Below, in pieces: positions 1-10,341 of a stretch of DNA of 64,000 bases (its first letter is position 1; every line of letters begins with the position of its first letter). The notes beneath the pieces are model-generated. The model did no database searches and had not been told where the DNA came from. It worked only from the letters and a program-made list of their open reading frames with translations. The position numbers were made by a program, and so were the translations under genes. Source of the DNA: Geobacillus sp. 46C-IIa. GTDB lineage: Bacteria > Bacillota > Bacilli > Bacillales > Anoxybacillaceae. The stretch is from the NCBI RefSeq assembly GCF_014679505.1, contig NZ_CP061474.1, positions 2,490,001 to 2,554,000 of the forward strand, read 5' to 3'.

Positions 1-354
1 AATGCGCTCTCGTTCGATTATCCCGTCAAGCAGCGGGTAGACAAAAAAGTCGATCCCGCCGCTCACCACATAGAGCGGAATGCCCTGCTCTTTCGTCCAA
101 GCGGCGAATTCGCGAAACCCTTCGCGCAAACGGGCGGTGCTAAGCAAAAAGTCAACGATCTCATCTTTCAGCGCCGACAGAAGGAGGGAAAACATTTTGC
201 CGACCCCTTCTTGAACCGAGATGCGCTCGGCGAGAATGTCGTCTTTCAACGCTTCCCACTCCGGTGGAGCGAATTGCTTCATAATCGCAATAATGTTGTC
301 ATTTTCCGTAATCGTGCCGTCAAAATCACAAAAGAGAACAAGCTGTTTCGTCAT
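1..354 (-). CDS. mtnX: MtnX, HK-MTPenyl-1-P phosphatase (5' part only)
   Basis: HAD-family phosphatase of methionine salvage. In the known pathway it removes the phosphate from 2-hydroxy-3-keto-5-methylthiopentenyl-1-phosphate. The 118 visible codons start [19 protein letters not shown], with the HAD nucleophile motif DFDGT at about residues 10-14. The gene runs off the left edge, so the C-terminal half is missing. Its ATG overlaps the mtnW stop in an ATGA junction, so translation is probably coupled and both follow the S-box upstream of mtnW. The usual partners mtnB and mtnD would lie beyond the edge; that is inference. Confidence 0.9.
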   Translation of the reverse strand, partial: MTKQLVLFCDFDGTITENDNIIAIMKQFAPPEWEALKDDILAERISVQEGVGKMFSLLLSALKDEIVDFLLSTARLREGFREFAAWTKEQGIPLYVVSGGIDFFVYPLLDGIIERERI

Positions 355-1595
355 GCTTCCACCTCAATCGCGCCCCAGCGGTCGATGGCTTTTTGCAGCG
401 CTTCGTTTTCTGTCGCCGCTTCGCGGAGCAGACGGCCGGCAAGAGCCGCGTCGATGGCAGCGCGAAACGCCTGCCCGCCGCCGATCGCCCCGTCCGGGTG
501 GCCGTGAATGCCCCCACCGGCATTGACGATGCTGTCAAGGCCGAAATCGCGGACAAGAAGCGGCACGAGCCCCGGATGAATGCCCGCCGACGGCACCGGA
601 AACGCCCGCGCAAACGGCTCCTGTTCATCGGTGAGCGCCCGGGCGATGCCAAGCGCCTGTTCGCGCTCGAGAGCGACGCTGCCGTACGGCGACGGGAACA
701 GGACGAAATCAGCCCCAGCGAGCCGCAACAGCTTGCCGAGCAACAGCGACGGGGCGACCCCGTAAAACTCAGACGGCGTGATCGCGCCGCTAAACGCCGG
801 ATGAGCCATGATCGGCACGGTGATGTTCTCATCCTCACGCAGCCCTTGCAACACATCAAGCCCGTAGGCGAACACGTTGAACAACAGCACGTCGGCGCCA
901 AGCTCGGCGGCCCGTTTCGCTTTCTCTTTCAGTTCAAACGTTTTGCCGGTCAAGTTGACGGCATACAGCGTCCGTTTGCCCGTTTGTTCGTACGCTTCCC
1001 GAAGCGCGGCCTTTCCTTCCGTGATCCGCTTTTCCAACGGCAGCTGCTCGCTGTCAAACAAAATTTCGTCATCTTTGACTAAGTCGACGCCGCCAAGCGC
1101 CTGTTTTTTCAATTCGGACGTCAAATACGCCAAATCGCGGCCGACGATGCCTTTAAAAATGCTCATCAACAGCGGGCGGTCATGCACCCCGACTTTTTCG
1201 CAAATACCGCTGATGCCAAACCGCGGCCCTGGGAATTGCCGCTTCCACTCGTCCGGAAACTCAAGATCCAGCAGCCGCACTTCCCCATCAAGCGACAGCT
1301 TGCCGAACGTCGTCACCAAGAGCGCCGGCAAATCGGCGCTGAAGTTGACCGTTGGATAGGCGATTTTGACGATCGCCCGCTTCAGCCGCTTGCCGAAATA
1401 CGCGTTCGTCCGCTCGCTTTCGCCAAGCTCTTCAATAGCGACGACCTCGCCTTTATGTTTGCGAAGCTGCTCCTGCTCCAACGCCGGCAAGTCGGTCCAC
1501 GTCCCGACCGTCAAGCCGAGCGCGATCCCTTCTGCCTTTTTGCGAATGTCTTTCTCGTCATGAAGCAAATACGTTGCCATCACTGCACTCATCAT
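351..1595 (-). CDS. mtnW: MtnW, DK-MTP-1-P enolase (RuBisCO-like protein)
   Basis: RuBisCO-like protein of 414 residues. In the known pathway it enolises 2,3-diketo-5-methylthiopentyl-1-phosphate in cytosolic methionine salvage. The segment [13 protein letters not shown] matches the metal-binding Lys-Asp-Asp/Glu region of the RuBisCO superfamily, and a glycine-rich phosphate-binding segment ([17 protein letters not shown]) lies near the C-terminus. Two adjacent ATG codons follow an AGAGGGA ribosome site; the first is used here, and MATYLLHD (start 1580) is an alternative. It lies behind an S-box and terminator and overlaps mtnX by 4 nt. Confidence 0.93.
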   Translation of the reverse strand: MMSAVMATYLLHDEKDIRKKAEGIALGLTVGTWTDLPALEQEQLRKHKGEVVAIEELGESERTNAYFGKRLKRAIVKIAYPTVNFSADLPALLVTTFGKLSLDGEVRLLDLEFPDEWKRQFPGPRFGISGICEKVGVHDRPLLMSIFKGIVGRDLAYLTSELKKQALGGVDLVKDDEILFDSEQLPLEKRITEGKAALREAYEQTGKRTLYAVNLTGKTFELKEKAKRAAELGADVLLFNVFAYGLDVLQGLREDENITVPIMAHPAFSGAITPSEFYGVAPSLLLGKLLRLAGADFVLFPSPYGSVALEREQALGIARALTDEQEPFARAFPVPSAGIHPGLVPLLVRDFGLDSIVNAGGGIHGHPDGAIGGGQAFRAAIDAALAGRLLREAATENEALQKAIDRWGAIEVEA

Positions 1596-1611
1596 TCATC
1601 CCTCTTTCCAA

Positions 1612-1642
1612 AGAAAAAAGCCTCTTCATAAGAAGAGGCATC
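1612..1642 (-). terminator. Riboswitch-controlled terminator before mtnW
   Basis: On the minus strand GCCTCTTC and GAAGAGGC form a hairpin followed by TTTTTT, between the S-box aptamer and the mtnW ribosome site. This is the expression platform of a transcriptional-OFF SAM riboswitch: SAM binding should leave the terminator free to form. Confidence 0.85.
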
Positions 1643-1656
1643 ATTCGTCTATGGCA

Positions 1657-1768
1657 CTCTTCTTATCTCTCAGCGTTTCCGCTGCAAGAATTAGCACCGT
1701 GCTTGGATGTGCCAAGCCGGTTGCCGGGCTTCATCGGGCTCGTCCCTCCGCCTGCTCTTGATAAGAAT
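1657..1768 (-). promoter_or_regulatory. SAM-I riboswitch (S-box) of mtnWX
   Basis: The minus strand shows the S-box signatures in order: a P1 arm TTCTTATCAAGAG, the GGCGGAGGGA segment, GATGAAGCCCGGCAACC, GGTGCTAATTC, and GCTGAGAGATAAGAAGAG closing P1. It has the common size of about 110 nt. It lies between mtnE and mtnW, so mtnW-mtnX have their own SAM-responsive transcription. Confidence 0.95.
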
Positions 1769-1826
1769 GCTTGCGTAACTATGCATTTGTCAAACGATTT
1801 TGGCGAGTATGGCAAATTTACTTTGA

Positions 1827-1855
1827 ATTATGACAGCCTTTGCCCCCGTTGTCAA
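1827..1855 (-). promoter_or_regulatory. SigA-type promoter of the mtnW S-box transcript
   Basis: On the minus strand TTGACA (1850-1855) and CATAAT (1827-1832) are separated by 17 bp, about 60 bp before the S-box P1 arm. The -35 is perfect. Confidence 0.75.
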
Positions 1856-1864
1856 TCATTTTTT

Positions 1865-3040
1865 TCAAAACAGCCCGAGACGTCCGATCCGTTCGGCTGC
1901 TTCACAGAGCCGCGCTTCATCAGTCAACAAGCCAACGCGCACATATCCTTCGCCGTGCTCGCCAAAGCCGATACCCGGAGCGACGGCGACATGCGCCCGC
2001 TCAAGGAGCACATCGGCAAACTCGGCGGACGACCATCCTTTCGGTACGGGGAGCCAGGCGAAAAACGAACCGGACGGCGCCGGTGCTTCCCAGCCGATGC
2101 CGCGCAGGGCAGAGATGAACGTATTGCGGCGCGCTTCATACAGCGCGACAAGCTCTTTGACACAATCTTGTGGGCCGAGAAGCGCTGCGGCCGCCGCTTC
2201 CTGGACGGCGCCGAACAAACTGACATACAAATGATCTTGCAGCAGCTCAAGCGCCCGAATGATCCGCTCGTTGCCGACGGCAAACGCGACGCGCCAGCCG
2301 GCCATATTGTATGTTTTCGAAAACGTGTAAATTTCAACCCCGACGTCTTTCGCCCCGTCAACTTCGAGGAAGCTGACCGGCTTTTTGCCGTCAAAACCGA
2401 TCGCCCCATAGGCAAAGTCGTGCACGACGGCAATGCCGTGCTTGGCGGCGAACGCCACCGTCTCGGCGAAAAACTCGTTCGTCGCCGTCGCACCGGTCGG
2501 GTTGTTCGGATAATTTAAAAACATCAGTTTGGCCTGATCGGCGACCGCTGCCGGAATGGCGCTGTAATCGGGCAAAAATTGCTGCTCGGCGACAAGCGGC
2601 ATCATTTCCATCCGTGCGCGGGCGAGCGCGATTCCCGACCAGTAATCCGGATAGCCCGGGTCCGGGACGAGCACCACATCGCCCGGGTTGACGAGGCAAA
2701 GCGGCAGCTCAACAAGCCCGGCCTTGCCGCCAAACAAAATGGCGACTTCGCGGGTCGGATCAACCTCAACTCCGTATTCGCGCGCATAAAACGCAGCAAC
2801 GGCTTCTTTCAAAAAGGAGTAGCCTTGAAACGGCGAATATTTATGGTACTTCGGATTGGCCGCCGCCCGTTGCATCGCCTCAACGATATGCCTAGGCGTC
2901 GGCTGGTCCGGATTGCCTTGCCCTAAATTAATGACATCATGCCCGGCCTTGATTTTCTCTCCCACTTTGGCGACAAGCGAAGCAAAAAACTGCTTCGGCA
3001 GCTGTTCAAGCAGTTCGGAAAAAGGAAATTCGATCGTCAT
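1865..3040 (-). CDS. mtnE: MtnE-type PLP aminotransferase
   Basis: Fold-type I PLP aminotransferase of 391 residues, expected to convert 2-keto-4-methylthiobutyrate to methionine at the end of salvage. Visible motifs are the substrate-side NLGQGNPDQPTP near the N-terminus, YPNNPTGA, the cofactor DFAYGAI segment and the Schiff-base lysine in TFSKTYNMAGWR. The ATG at 3040 follows AGAAGGTG; an in-frame GTG 9 nt upstream is less well placed. It sits upstream of the mtnW S-box on the same strand and is divergent from mtnU. Aminotransferases of this group are hard to separate by sequence, so the specific role rests mainly on context. Confidence 0.85.
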   Translation of the reverse strand: MTIEFPFSELLEQLPKQFFASLVAKVGEKIKAGHDVINLGQGNPDQPTPRHIVEAMQRAAANPKYHKYSPFQGYSFLKEAVAAFYAREYGVEVDPTREVAILFGGKAGLVELPLCLVNPGDVVLVPDPGYPDYWSGIALARARMEMMPLVAEQQFLPDYSAIPAAVADQAKLMFLNYPNNPTGATATNEFFAETVAFAAKHGIAVVHDFAYGAIGFDGKKPVSFLEVDGAKDVGVEIYTFSKTYNMAGWRVAFAVGNERIIRALELLQDHLYVSLFGAVQEAAAAALLGPQDCVKELVALYEARRNTFISALRGIGWEAPAPSGSFFAWLPVPKGWSSAEFADVLLERAHVAVAPGIGFGEHGEGYVRVGLLTDEARLCEAAERIGRLGLF

Positions 3041-3138
3041 CGCCCACACCTTCTCAAAAATTCTTGAAATTCTAGTGCAAAATCATATATCGTAAAAAGC
3101 AAAATGTAAAGCAAATTTTTTCATTGAGGTGAAAAACA

Positions 3139-3954
3139 ATGACCATCCGCATCGCTTGCCTCCAACTCGATATCGCGTTTGGCGATCCTCAAACGAATGA
3201 ACAGCAAGCCGAAAAAGCCGTGCAATCCGCCGCCAACGAAGGAGCCGACATCGTCGTGCTTCCGGAACTATGGACGACCGGCTATGACTTGACGCGCTTG
3301 GACGAAATTGCCGATGACCATGCCGAGCGGACGAAAGCGTTCGCCTCCCGCCTAGCGCAAACATACGGCGTCCATTTCGTCGCCGGCTCAGTCGCCAAAA
3401 AAACCGCTGCCGGTGTGACGAACACGATGATTGTCGCCGACCGAAGCGGCCAAATCGTCAGTGAATATAGCAAACTTCATCTGTTCCAACTGATGGATGA
3501 GCATTTGTATTTGCAGCCGGGAAACGAGCCAGGCTTGTTTTCGCTTGACGGGCTGTCGTGCGCCGGAGTCATTTGCTATGACATCCGCTTTCCGGAATGG
3601 ATTCGCACTCACGCCTTAGCCGGAGCGGAAGTGCTGTTTGTCGTCGCCGAATGGCCGCTTCCCCGCCTTCACCATTGGCGGACGTTGTTGATGGCGCGGG
3701 CGATTGAAAACCAATGCTATGTCGTCGCCTGCAATCGAGCCGGAAGCGACCCGAACAACGTCTTTGCCGGCCATTCGCTCATCGTCGACCCGTGGGGCGA
3801 AATCATCGCCGAGGCCGATGAAAAGCCGGGCGTTCTTCTAGCGGACATCGACCCGGCGCTCGTTAAAGATGTCCGTGCGCGCATCCCGGTGTTTGCCGAC
3901 CGCCGGCCGCGCGATTACGACGAAGCGGCAAAAAAATTTTTCAAAACGTATTGA
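3139..3954 (+). CDS. mtnU: MtnU, carbon-nitrogen hydrolase (omega-amidase-like)
   Basis: Nitrilase-superfamily amidohydrolase of 271 residues. The Glu-Lys-Cys triad is visible as VLPELW (about residue 43), YSKLHLF and ICYDIRFPE. In Bacillus the ykrU/mtnU gene sits in the salvage cluster. An omega-amidase role, hydrolysing alpha-ketoglutaramate-type products of a glutamine-dependent transaminase, has been proposed for such neighbours. Here it is divergent from mtnE with 98 bp between the starts, which fits that pairing. The ATG follows GAGGTG. The stop codon overlaps the -35 box of the mtnK promoter. Confidence 0.85.
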   Translation: MTIRIACLQLDIAFGDPQTNEQQAEKAVQSAANEGADIVVLPELWTTGYDLTRLDEIADDHAERTKAFASRLAQTYGVHFVAGSVAKKTAAGVTNTMIVADRSGQIVSEYSKLHLFQLMDEHLYLQPGNEPGLFSLDGLSCAGVICYDIRFPEWIRTHALAGAEVLFVVAEWPLPRLHHWRTLLMARAIENQCYVVACNRAGSDPNNVFAGHSLIVDPWGEIIAEADEKPGVLLADIDPALVKDVRARIPVFADRRPRDYDEAAKKFFKTY

Positions 3955-3980
3955 CAATCCGCCTGCCCAACCTGTATCAT
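3951..3980 (+). promoter_or_regulatory. SigA-type promoter of mtnK S-box transcript
   Basis: TTGACA (3951-3956) and TATCAT (3975-3980) with an 18-bp spacer. The -35 box contains the TGA stop codon of mtnU, so the genes are packed tightly but transcribed separately. Confidence 0.75.
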
Positions 3981-4048
3981 TCGAATCAAGCAACCAAACG
4001 ATTGCTAACATCGTGAAAATTGCAAAAACTCAATAGCCAGATCGGTAC

Positions 4049-4216
4049 TCTTATCAAGAGTTGGCTGAGGGAATTGGCCCAATGAAGCCCAGCAACCGAC
4101 CGTAATGCTATCGTGAGATAGGGCGCACGCATCAGCGGCGCCGGAAGCGACCCGCTTCCGCAGGGCACGGTGCTAAGTCCAACAGAAAGACGCCCGTCTT
4201 TCTGAAAGATAAGAGG
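4049..4216 (+). promoter_or_regulatory. SAM-I riboswitch (S-box) of mtnK operon, enlarged
   Basis: Core S-box elements are present: CTTATCAAGAG, GGCTGAGGGA, AATGAAGCCCAGCAACC, CACGGTGCTAAGTCC and GAAAGATAAGAG closing P1. The element is about 168 nt, longer than the roughly 110 nt copy before mtnW. The extra sequence (about 4096-4168) lies between the two sides of P3 and contains two further small hairpins (GCTATCGTGAGATAG and GGAAGCGACCCGCTTCC). It controls mtnK, mtnA and the coupled ABC importer. Confidence 0.93.
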
Positions 4217-4238
4217 CGCGAAGACGATGCATCTTCAA

Positions 4239-4268
4239 GCCTCTTTCCGTATGCGAAAGAGGCTTTTT
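4239..4268 (+). terminator. S-box terminator before mtnK
   Basis: GCCTCTTTC and GAAAGAGGC form a hairpin followed by TTTTT, just upstream of the mtnK ribosome site. It is the expression platform of the riboswitch. Confidence 0.88.
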
Positions 4269-4285
4269 CATTTGTCAAAACCTAA

Positions 4286-5491
<1,206 letters not shown>

Positions 5492-5560
5492 CACCCCTGC
5501 CCGGGTCGGCTGTCCAACGCCAGCCCGGGCCAATCCACCAATCGAGAAAGGAAGACGACG

Positions 5561-6628
5561 ATGAGCACATTTGTCATCCCGCGCTCAGTCGAATGGCATG
5601 AGACGCATGTGACGATTTTAAACCAACAAAAATTGCCATCCGTAACCGAATATATCAAACTCCAGACGATCGAAGACGTCCATGATGCGATCGCGACGTT
5701 GAAAGTGCGCGGGGCGCCGGCGATCGGCATCACAGCCGCTTACGGCTTGGCGCTCACCGCCTCGCGCTATGAAACCGAATCAGTGGACGAATTTCAGCGC
5801 CGCTTACAACAAGACCGCGACTACTTAGCCAGCGCCCGCCCGACGGCCGTCAACTTGTTTTGGGCGCTCGACCGGCTCGTCGCCGCCGCGAAAAGCGCCG
5901 CTTCCGTCAATGAGGCGAAAACAACGCTCATTCACGAAGCGATCCGCATCCAAATCGAAGATGAGGAGGTGTGCCGCCGCATCGGCGAATACGCCTTGTC
6001 CCTTTTCCGTCCGGGAGGCCGGGTGATGACGATTTGCAACGCCGGTTCGATCGCCACCGCCCGCTACGGAACGGCGCTCGCCCCGTTTTATTTGGCAAAA
6101 GAAAAAGGAATCGAGCTGTCCGTTTACGCCCTAGAAACGCGGCCGGTGTTGCAAGGAGCGCGCCTGACCACATGGGAGCTCATGCAGGCGGGCGTCGATG
6201 TGACGCTCATTACCGACAACATGGCGGCCCAAACGCTCAAGGCGAAACACATTAACGCCATCATCGTCGGCGCCGACCGGATCGCGCGAAACGGCGATAC
6301 AGCGAACAAAATTGGCACGTTTGGCCTCGCTTTGCTCGCCCAATCGTTCGGCATTCCGTTTTACGTCGCTGCCCCGCTGTCAACGATCGACATCAAGACA
6401 AAAACAGGGGCGGACATCCCGATTGAAGAGCGCCATCCGGATGAAGTGACCCATCTAGCCGGCGTGCGCATCGCCCCAGAAGGCGTCAACGTGTACAACC
6501 CGGCGTTTGACGTCACGCCAAACGAGCTCATTACCGCTATCATTACCGAAAAAGGCATCGTCCGCGGCCGTTACGAAACGGCGCTGCCATCGTTATTCGC
6601 AAAGGAGGAGCACCATGAAACGATTTAA
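5561..6628 (+). CDS. mtnA: MtnA, methylthioribose-1-phosphate isomerase
   Basis: 355-residue aldose-ketose isomerase that converts methylthioribose-1-phosphate to methylthioribulose-1-phosphate. It has the family RGAPAIG segment (about 50-56). The catalytic cysteine is in [10 protein letters not shown] (C159) and the aspartate in [12 protein letters not shown] (D239); these match the pair assigned in the B. subtilis enzyme. Ribosome site GAAAGGAAG. Its 3' end overlaps the next gene by 14 bp. Confidence 0.95.
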   Translation: MSTFVIPRSVEWHETHVTILNQQKLPSVTEYIKLQTIEDVHDAIATLKVRGAPAIGITAAYGLALTASRYETESVDEFQRRLQQDRDYLASARPTAVNLFWALDRLVAAAKSAASVNEAKTTLIHEAIRIQIEDEEVCRRIGEYALSLFRPGGRVMTICNAGSIATARYGTALAPFYLAKEKGIELSVYALETRPVLQGARLTTWELMQAGVDVTLITDNMAAQTLKAKHINAIIVGADRIARNGDTANKIGTFGLALLAQSFGIPFYVAAPLSTIDIKTKTGADIPIEERHPDEVTHLAGVRIAPEGVNVYNPAFDVTPNELITAIITEKGIVRGRYETALPSLFAKEEHHETI

Positions 6629-7769
6629 GGCCTTATCGTTCCTTTTTCTTCTTTTCTTTGTTGTGTTCTCCATCTTAGCCGGCTGCACAAATGAGCAAGA
6701 TGCCATGAGCGCCAAGCCAGCCAACGAAACGAGGACAACGAACAATGAAACAGCAACCGACAACGCGACAGCCGCAGGCAGCGAACAGGCGGCCATTCCG
6801 GAAAAACTGAAAAAACCGGTCAAAATCGCCGCCATCATGCAAATGTCGATCGGCACATTCTCCTCGCAATACATCGCCGGCGTGAAAGAACAAGTGCAAA
6901 AGTTCGGCGGCGAAGTGCAAATTTACAACGCCGACAACGATTTGACGAAGATGGCATCATACGTTGAAACGGCCATTACGCAAAACGTCGACGCCATTTT
7001 GCTTGACCATGGCCGCGCCGATGCGCTCGAAGGGCCGGTGAAAAAAGCCGTCGCCAAAGGCATCCCGGTTGTGGCGTTTGACAACGATTTGAACATTCCG
7101 GGCGTCACCGTCATCGACCAAGACGACTATAGCCTCGCTTGGAAAACGTTAAAGACACTTGCGGAAGACTTAAACGGCGAAGGTGAAATCGTCACGATTT
7201 GGGTCGGCGGCTTCACGCCGATGGAGCGACGTCATGTCATTTACGACGCATTTAAAAAGCGCTACCCGAACATAAAAGAAGTCGCCAAGTTCGGCACAGC
7301 GAGCGCCAACACCGCGCTGGACACGCAAACGCAAATGGAGGCCATTTTGAAAAAATATCCGAATAAAGGCGACATCGATGCCGTCTTCGCCACATGGGAC
7401 GAGTTCGCCAAAGGGGCGACGCGCGCCATCGAACAAGCCGGGCGCACGGAAATTAAAGTGTACGGCATCGATTTAAGCGACGAAGACTTGCAAATGATCC
7501 AAAAACCGAACAGCCCATGGGTCGCGACGACGGCGACGGATCCGGCGGAAGTCGGCCGCGTTCAAGTTCGCTTCGCCTACCAAAAAATTGCTGGTGAAAA
7601 AACGCCGAACATTTACTCGCTCGAGCCGCATTTAGTGAAACGGTCTGACCTGCCGGACAAACAAGTATCGATGAGCGATCTCTCGCAATACATCCCGGGT
7701 TGGGGGCAATCGAACGTCGCCATCTCACCGTGGATGAAAACGTTGGAAGCTCAGGTGAACAAAAAATGA
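6615..7769 (+). CDS. Sugar-type ABC importer, substrate-binding lipoprotein
   Basis: Periplasmic-binding-protein-I fold (RbsB/XylF-like) lipoprotein of 384 residues. A hydrophobic signal sequence ends in the lipobox LAGC (C24), followed by a Thr/Asn/Ala-rich linker and the binding domain from about residue 65 ([20 protein letters not shown]). The ATG follows AAAGGAGGAG inside the 3' end of mtnA and overlaps it by 14 bp, so translation is coupled. Family knowledge says such proteins bind pentoses or hexoses. Being in an S-box operon with the methylthioribose kinase suggests methylthioribose as ligand; that is inference. Confidence 0.88.
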   Translation: MKRFKALSFLFLLFFVVFSILAGCTNEQDAMSAKPANETRTTNNETATDNATAAGSEQAAIPEKLKKPVKIAAIMQMSIGTFSSQYIAGVKEQVQKFGGEVQIYNADNDLTKMASYVETAITQNVDAILLDHGRADALEGPVKKAVAKGIPVVAFDNDLNIPGVTVIDQDDYSLAWKTLKTLAEDLNGEGEIVTIWVGGFTPMERRHVIYDAFKKRYPNIKEVAKFGTASANTALDTQTQMEAILKKYPNKGDIDAVFATWDEFAKGATRAIEQAGRTEIKVYGIDLSDEDLQMIQKPNSPWVATTATDPAEVGRVQVRFAYQKIAGEKTPNIYSLEPHLVKRSDLPDKQVSMSDLSQYIPGWGQSNVAISPWMKTLEAQVNKK

Positions 7770-9313
7770 ACGGGTTGGCAATGCGGGGCATGAAAAAATC
7801 GTTTGGCGCCGTGCGCGTGCTTGACGGCGTGGACTTCGACGTTCGTCCGGGCGAAGTCCACGCCCTTTTAGGCATGAACGGCGCCGGCAAAAGCACGCTG
7901 ATGAACATGTTGGCCGGCGCCGTTCCGCCGGACGCCGGCACGATCACGATCGACGGCGCCCCATGCGCGTTTTCGTCGCCGCGTGAAGCCAAGCAGACCG
8001 GCATTGGCCTTGTCGTGCAAGAAGTGGACACAGCGCTGTTTCCCGGCCTGCCTGTTTACGAAAACTTGGCGGCTGACGAGCTCGCTGATGTGAAGAACCG
8101 GCCGATCCGCTCGCTGCGCCAAGAAAAAGAGCGGGCCGCCGCTCTGCTTCGCCGCGTCGGCCTTTCCATCCCGCCGACAAAGCTCGTGCGCGACTGTTCG
8201 CTCCATGAAAAACAGCTCATCGTGCTGGCAAAAGTGTTGTCGTCAAACGCGCGCTACATCATTTTGGACGAACCGACCGCCGCGCTGAGCGAGGCGGAAA
8301 CGAAACGGCTGTTTGCCATCATTCATGAACTGAAACAGCAAGGCGTCGGCTTTATTTATATTTCACATAAGCTGAAAGAAGTGCAAGAAATCGCTGATCG
8401 GCTGACGATTTTGCGCGACGGACGCGTCGTCTATCAAGGCGCCTGCAGCTTGGCGCTTGAAGACATCGTCCTTCATATGACCGGGACGAAGCGAAGAACC
8501 TCTGCCAAACAGGCGCGCACGTACGGAGGCGACATCGCCTTTGCCGCTCGCGGAATCACGATTGACAAAACCGGCACAACCATCGACCTATACGCCCATC
8601 GCGGGGAAATTGTCGGCATCGCCGGCTTGGTCGGCGCCGGCAAAACGGAGCTTGCTGAAAGCCTCATCGCCCATCGAAAGACGGCGGGCGAATGGGAAAT
8701 CGATGGCCGGCGCTATGTGTTCTCGTCACCCTATGAAGCCATCGAAGCCGGACTTTGCCTCATTCCCGAAGAACGGCGCAAGCAAGGGCTGTTTTTGCCC
8801 GAATCGGTGCGGGCGAACATCACCGTGCGCCTTCTTTCCCGCCTGGCGCGCTGGCAATGGATCAATCGGGCACAAGAAGCGGAGGCCGCCAATACCCTCG
8901 TTCGCTCGCTCGCCATCCATCCGCCGTCGGCAGCGACCGCCGTCCGCCATTTGAGCGGCGGCAACCAGCAAAAAGTCGTGATCGGCAAATGGCTGAACAC
9001 GAACGCGCGCGTCTTTTTGTTTGATGAACCGACGAAAGGGATCGATGTTCACGCGAAACAAGACGTCTTTTCCATCATCCGCGCCCTCGCTGATGAAGGG
9101 AAGACCGTGCTGTACTTTTCAAGCGAATGTCATGAGCTGCTCGAGGTTTGCGACACCATCTATATTATGGTCGACGGTCGGCTGCTCGCCCGCCTGCCGG
9201 CCGCTGAACTCACGTACGAGCAGCTTGTTTATTATTGCAGCGGAGGTGAGATCCATGAATCAGCCGGCCGTTTCCGCGACGCCGTCGAAAAAAACGGCGC
9301 CGTCTATTCTTGA
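7766..9313 (+). CDS. Sugar-type ABC importer, tandem ATPase (RbsA-like)
   Basis: 515-residue protein with two ABC domains in tandem, as in RbsA/MglA. Domain 1 has Walker A GMNGAGKST and Walker B YIILDEPTAAL; its signature is degenerate (CSLHEKQ). Domain 2 has a Walker A-like AGLVGAGKTEL, a full signature LSGGNQQKV and Walker B FLFDEPTKGID. The asymmetric domains are typical of this family. It starts at the ATGA overlap with the binding protein and overlaps the permease by 59 bp. Confidence 0.88.
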   Translation: MNGLAMRGMKKSFGAVRVLDGVDFDVRPGEVHALLGMNGAGKSTLMNMLAGAVPPDAGTITIDGAPCAFSSPREAKQTGIGLVVQEVDTALFPGLPVYENLAADELADVKNRPIRSLRQEKERAAALLRRVGLSIPPTKLVRDCSLHEKQLIVLAKVLSSNARYIILDEPTAALSEAETKRLFAIIHELKQQGVGFIYISHKLKEVQEIADRLTILRDGRVVYQGACSLALEDIVLHMTGTKRRTSAKQARTYGGDIAFAARGITIDKTGTTIDLYAHRGEIVGIAGLVGAGKTELAESLIAHRKTAGEWEIDGRRYVFSSPYEAIEAGLCLIPEERRKQGLFLPESVRANITVRLLSRLARWQWINRAQEAEAANTLVRSLAIHPPSAATAVRHLSGGNQQKVVIGKWLNTNARVFLFDEPTKGIDVHAKQDVFSIIRALADEGKTVLYFSSECHELLEVCDTIYIMVDGRLLARLPAAELTYEQLVYYCSGGEIHESAGRFRDAVEKNGAVYS

Positions 9314-10268
9314 GTTTTTGTATAAACATGGGACATTGTTGGCCATTCTGGCCGTGATCGCCTATTTTAGCGTCACGCAAGACCGGTTTTTCACGTATGA
9401 AAACTTCAGCGACATTTTGCGCTCGATTTCGATCGTGACGCTCGTGGCGATCGGCATTACGTTTTCGCTGATCGTTGACGGCTTCGATTTATCGGTCGGG
9501 TCAACGGTCAGCCTTGCGACGATCGCCAGTGCGGCGGCGCTTGTCTTGCACCGCCAAGAAATCTTCGTCACCTTGCTCGTGCCGCTTTTGCTCGGCATCG
9601 CCGTCGGACTGCTCAATTCGCTCTTGATCGTCAAATTCAAATTGCCTGATTTGCTCGCCACCTTAGCGACCATGTATGCCATCAACGGCGTGCAGCTCAC
9701 GTATACGAAAGGATTTTCGATTTACAACGACATGCCCTTGCCAGACGGCGGCACGGCGCCGGGCAAATTCATTCCTTCCTTTTTATTTATCGGCCAAGGA
9801 GAGCTGTTCGGCGTGCCGTTTTCCGTTTTGCTGATGCTGTTCGTCGTCATTGCTGCCCATTTGTTTTTGACATACACCAAACCGGGGCGCCTCTTTTATT
9901 TGACGGGGGAAAACCGGGAAGCGGCAAGGCTGTCGGGGATTCCGGTGAACCGTTACCGGACATATGCGTACATCATCAGCGGCTTTTTTGCCGCCCTAGG
10001 CGGCATCGTCCTCGCTTCGCGCATTGGCACCGGACAAGTATCAGCTGGGGCCTCATTTTTGATGGACGGCGTCGCTGCCGCCTACATCGGCTTTTCCGTC
10101 TTTGGCGCCGGCAAACCGAACGTCATCGGCACGTTGTTCGGCTCGATTTTGATGGGGGTGTTGTTGAACGGCTTGACGATGGCAAACGTCCCGTACTACG
10201 CCCAAGACATTATTAAAGGCGCCATTTTAGTCGGCGCCCTCGCCTTGTCGCATTGGCAAAAAAAATAA
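9255..10268 (+). CDS. Sugar-type ABC importer, permease (RbsC-like)
   Basis: 337-residue integral membrane permease with about eight to ten hydrophobic segments and the RbsC-family motifs GFDLSVGS and GAGKPNVIGT. The ATG follows GGAGGTGAG inside the ATPase gene. It is the last gene of the S-box operon and is followed by a strong terminator. Only one permease gene is present, so a homodimeric channel as in RbsC is likely. Confidence 0.87.
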   Translation: MNQPAVSATPSKKTAPSILEFLYKHGTLLAILAVIAYFSVTQDRFFTYENFSDILRSISIVTLVAIGITFSLIVDGFDLSVGSTVSLATIASAAALVLHRQEIFVTLLVPLLLGIAVGLLNSLLIVKFKLPDLLATLATMYAINGVQLTYTKGFSIYNDMPLPDGGTAPGKFIPSFLFIGQGELFGVPFSVLLMLFVVIAAHLFLTYTKPGRLFYLTGENREAARLSGIPVNRYRTYAYIISGFFAALGGIVLASRIGTGQVSAGASFLMDGVAAAYIGFSVFGAGKPNVIGTLFGSILMGVLLNGLTMANVPYYAQDIIKGAILVGALALSHWQKK

Positions 10269-10277
10269 CGCCCGATC

Positions 10278-10319
10278 CCGCCCCTGTGGACTCGAGTCCC
10301 AGGGGCGGCGGTGTTTTTT
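10278..10319 (+). terminator. Terminator of mtnK-mtnA-ABC operon
   Basis: CCGCCCCTG and CAGGGGCGG form a nine-base-pair stem followed by GGTGTTTTTT. Confidence 0.88.
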
Positions 10320-10341
10320 ATCCCGTCCTATTCCCATCCAC

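Noticed and set aside
393-1082. Plus-strand frame of 229 codons opposite mtnW
   Set aside because: Arg/Pro/Ala-rich antisense shadow of a clear RuBisCO-like gene.
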